Positions 63,833-64,000 of a DNA stretch of 64,000 nucleotides are shown piece after piece (the first letter of the stretch is position 1; every line of letters starts with the position of its first letter). The position numbers and the translations under genes were made by a program. Source of the stretch: CAZLRH01 sp964562015. Its GTDB lineage: Bacteria > Verrucomicrobiota > Verrucomicrobiia > Opitutales > JABDGR01. A model generated the notes under the pieces. It did not search any database and was not told the DNA's origin. It worked only from the letters and a program-made list of their open reading frames with translations. Location of the stretch: the NCBI GenBank assembly GCA_964562015.1, contig CAZLRH010000015.1:1-64000 (forward strand), in the 5' to 3' direction.

Positions 63833-64000
63833 CTACGGCTTCGAGAGGGAGAGGGTCAGATTCTGGCCGTCGGAGTTCGTGGAAGTTGCCACCGTCTGGC
63901 CGATCTTCAACAACACCGAGGAATTGAGCCCGAGATTTCGGTAGGTAACCGTGGCAAATTGGCCTCCGCCGCCCCCACTCCGGCTCGCACTCACAATGGG
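63833..64000 (-). CDS. C-terminal fragment of a third homologue (cut by window end)
   Basis: Reading from 64000 down to the stop at 63833-63835 gives 55 residues including VTYRNLGLNSSVLLKIGQTV and QNLTLSLSKP. This is again the pattern of the sigma tail (VTYQRLGTSSTALLQVDEP) and of the 159-aa protein. The rest lies beyond the window. The 18-bp spacing to the next start suggests the same operon. Confidence 0.75.
   Translation of the reverse strand, partial: PIVSASRSGGGGGQFATVTYRNLGLNSSVLLKIGQTVATSTNSDGQNLTLSLSKP

Overview
The window is chromosomal bacterial DNA with a fairly high GC content and dense, mostly co-oriented genes. No rRNA, tRNA, CRISPR array, phage or transposase gene is visible. 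The gene families suggest a Verrucomicrobiota (Opitutae-like) organism. These include an S53 peptidase with Ig repeats, a PL22/GH105 pectin module, a Tat-exported GH127 enzyme, an ECF sigma factor fused to a membrane/periplasmic tail, a GbsR-like regulator beside a UpxY/RfaH-like antiterminator, and carboxypeptidase-regulatory-like tandem proteins. This assignment is inferred from family content; no marker gene is present.

Layout. 1-5000: short palindromic repeats, a small exported protein, GTP-type PEP carboxykinase (minus strand), and a DUF2157/GDYXXLXY membrane pair. The DUF2157 gene is interrupted by a 100-N assembly gap with duplicated flanks. 5100-12500: a secreted S53 peptidase, a lipase-maturation-factor homologue, and a pectin-oligosaccharide pair (PL22 lyase and GH105 lipoprotein). 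12500-14400: a small hypothetical gene and a polyprenyl-phosphate sugar-1-phosphate transferase on the minus strand. 14548-49164: a continuous plus-strand surface-glycan locus of about 35 kb. It opens with two regulators (GbsR-like, UpxY/RfaH-like), then an ABC exporter (Wzm/Wzt with a C-terminal glycan-binding-type domain). About 20 glycosyltransferases follow, with three FkbM-type methyltransferases, another methyltransferase, an acyltransferase-3, a glycosyltransferase/acetyltransferase fusion, a polytopic O-antigen-ligase/polymerase-like protein, and a kinase/nucleotidyltransferase/HAD trio that may activate an unusual substituent. Many genes overlap by 1-23 bases or are a few bases apart, which suggests a long operon needing processive antitermination. 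An ops-like sequence lies just before the exporter genes.

49188-52240 is an AT-richer accessory patch holding two tandem paralogous exported proteins, a class III nucleotidyl-cyclase-like protein that has lost both metal-binding aspartates, and a small minus-strand gene. It ends near a 13-G tract and a terminator-like hairpin. 52509-56599: a hybrid histidine kinase with a periplasmic solute-binding sensor and an MFS sugar-porter-like transporter. 56629-64000 is entirely minus strand: a Prc/Tsp tail-specific protease, a Tat-exported GH127 enzyme with a discoidin-like domain, an ECF sigma factor with a transmembrane/periplasmic tail, and two upstream genes (one cut by the window end) whose products resemble that tail.

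The most unusual items are the sigma-tail homology family, the ops-like site after a RfaH-like gene, the pseudo-cyclase, the activation trio in the glycan locus, the covarying palindromes at the left edge, and the gap-split DUF2157 gene, which stays in frame whether the duplication is collapsed or real.
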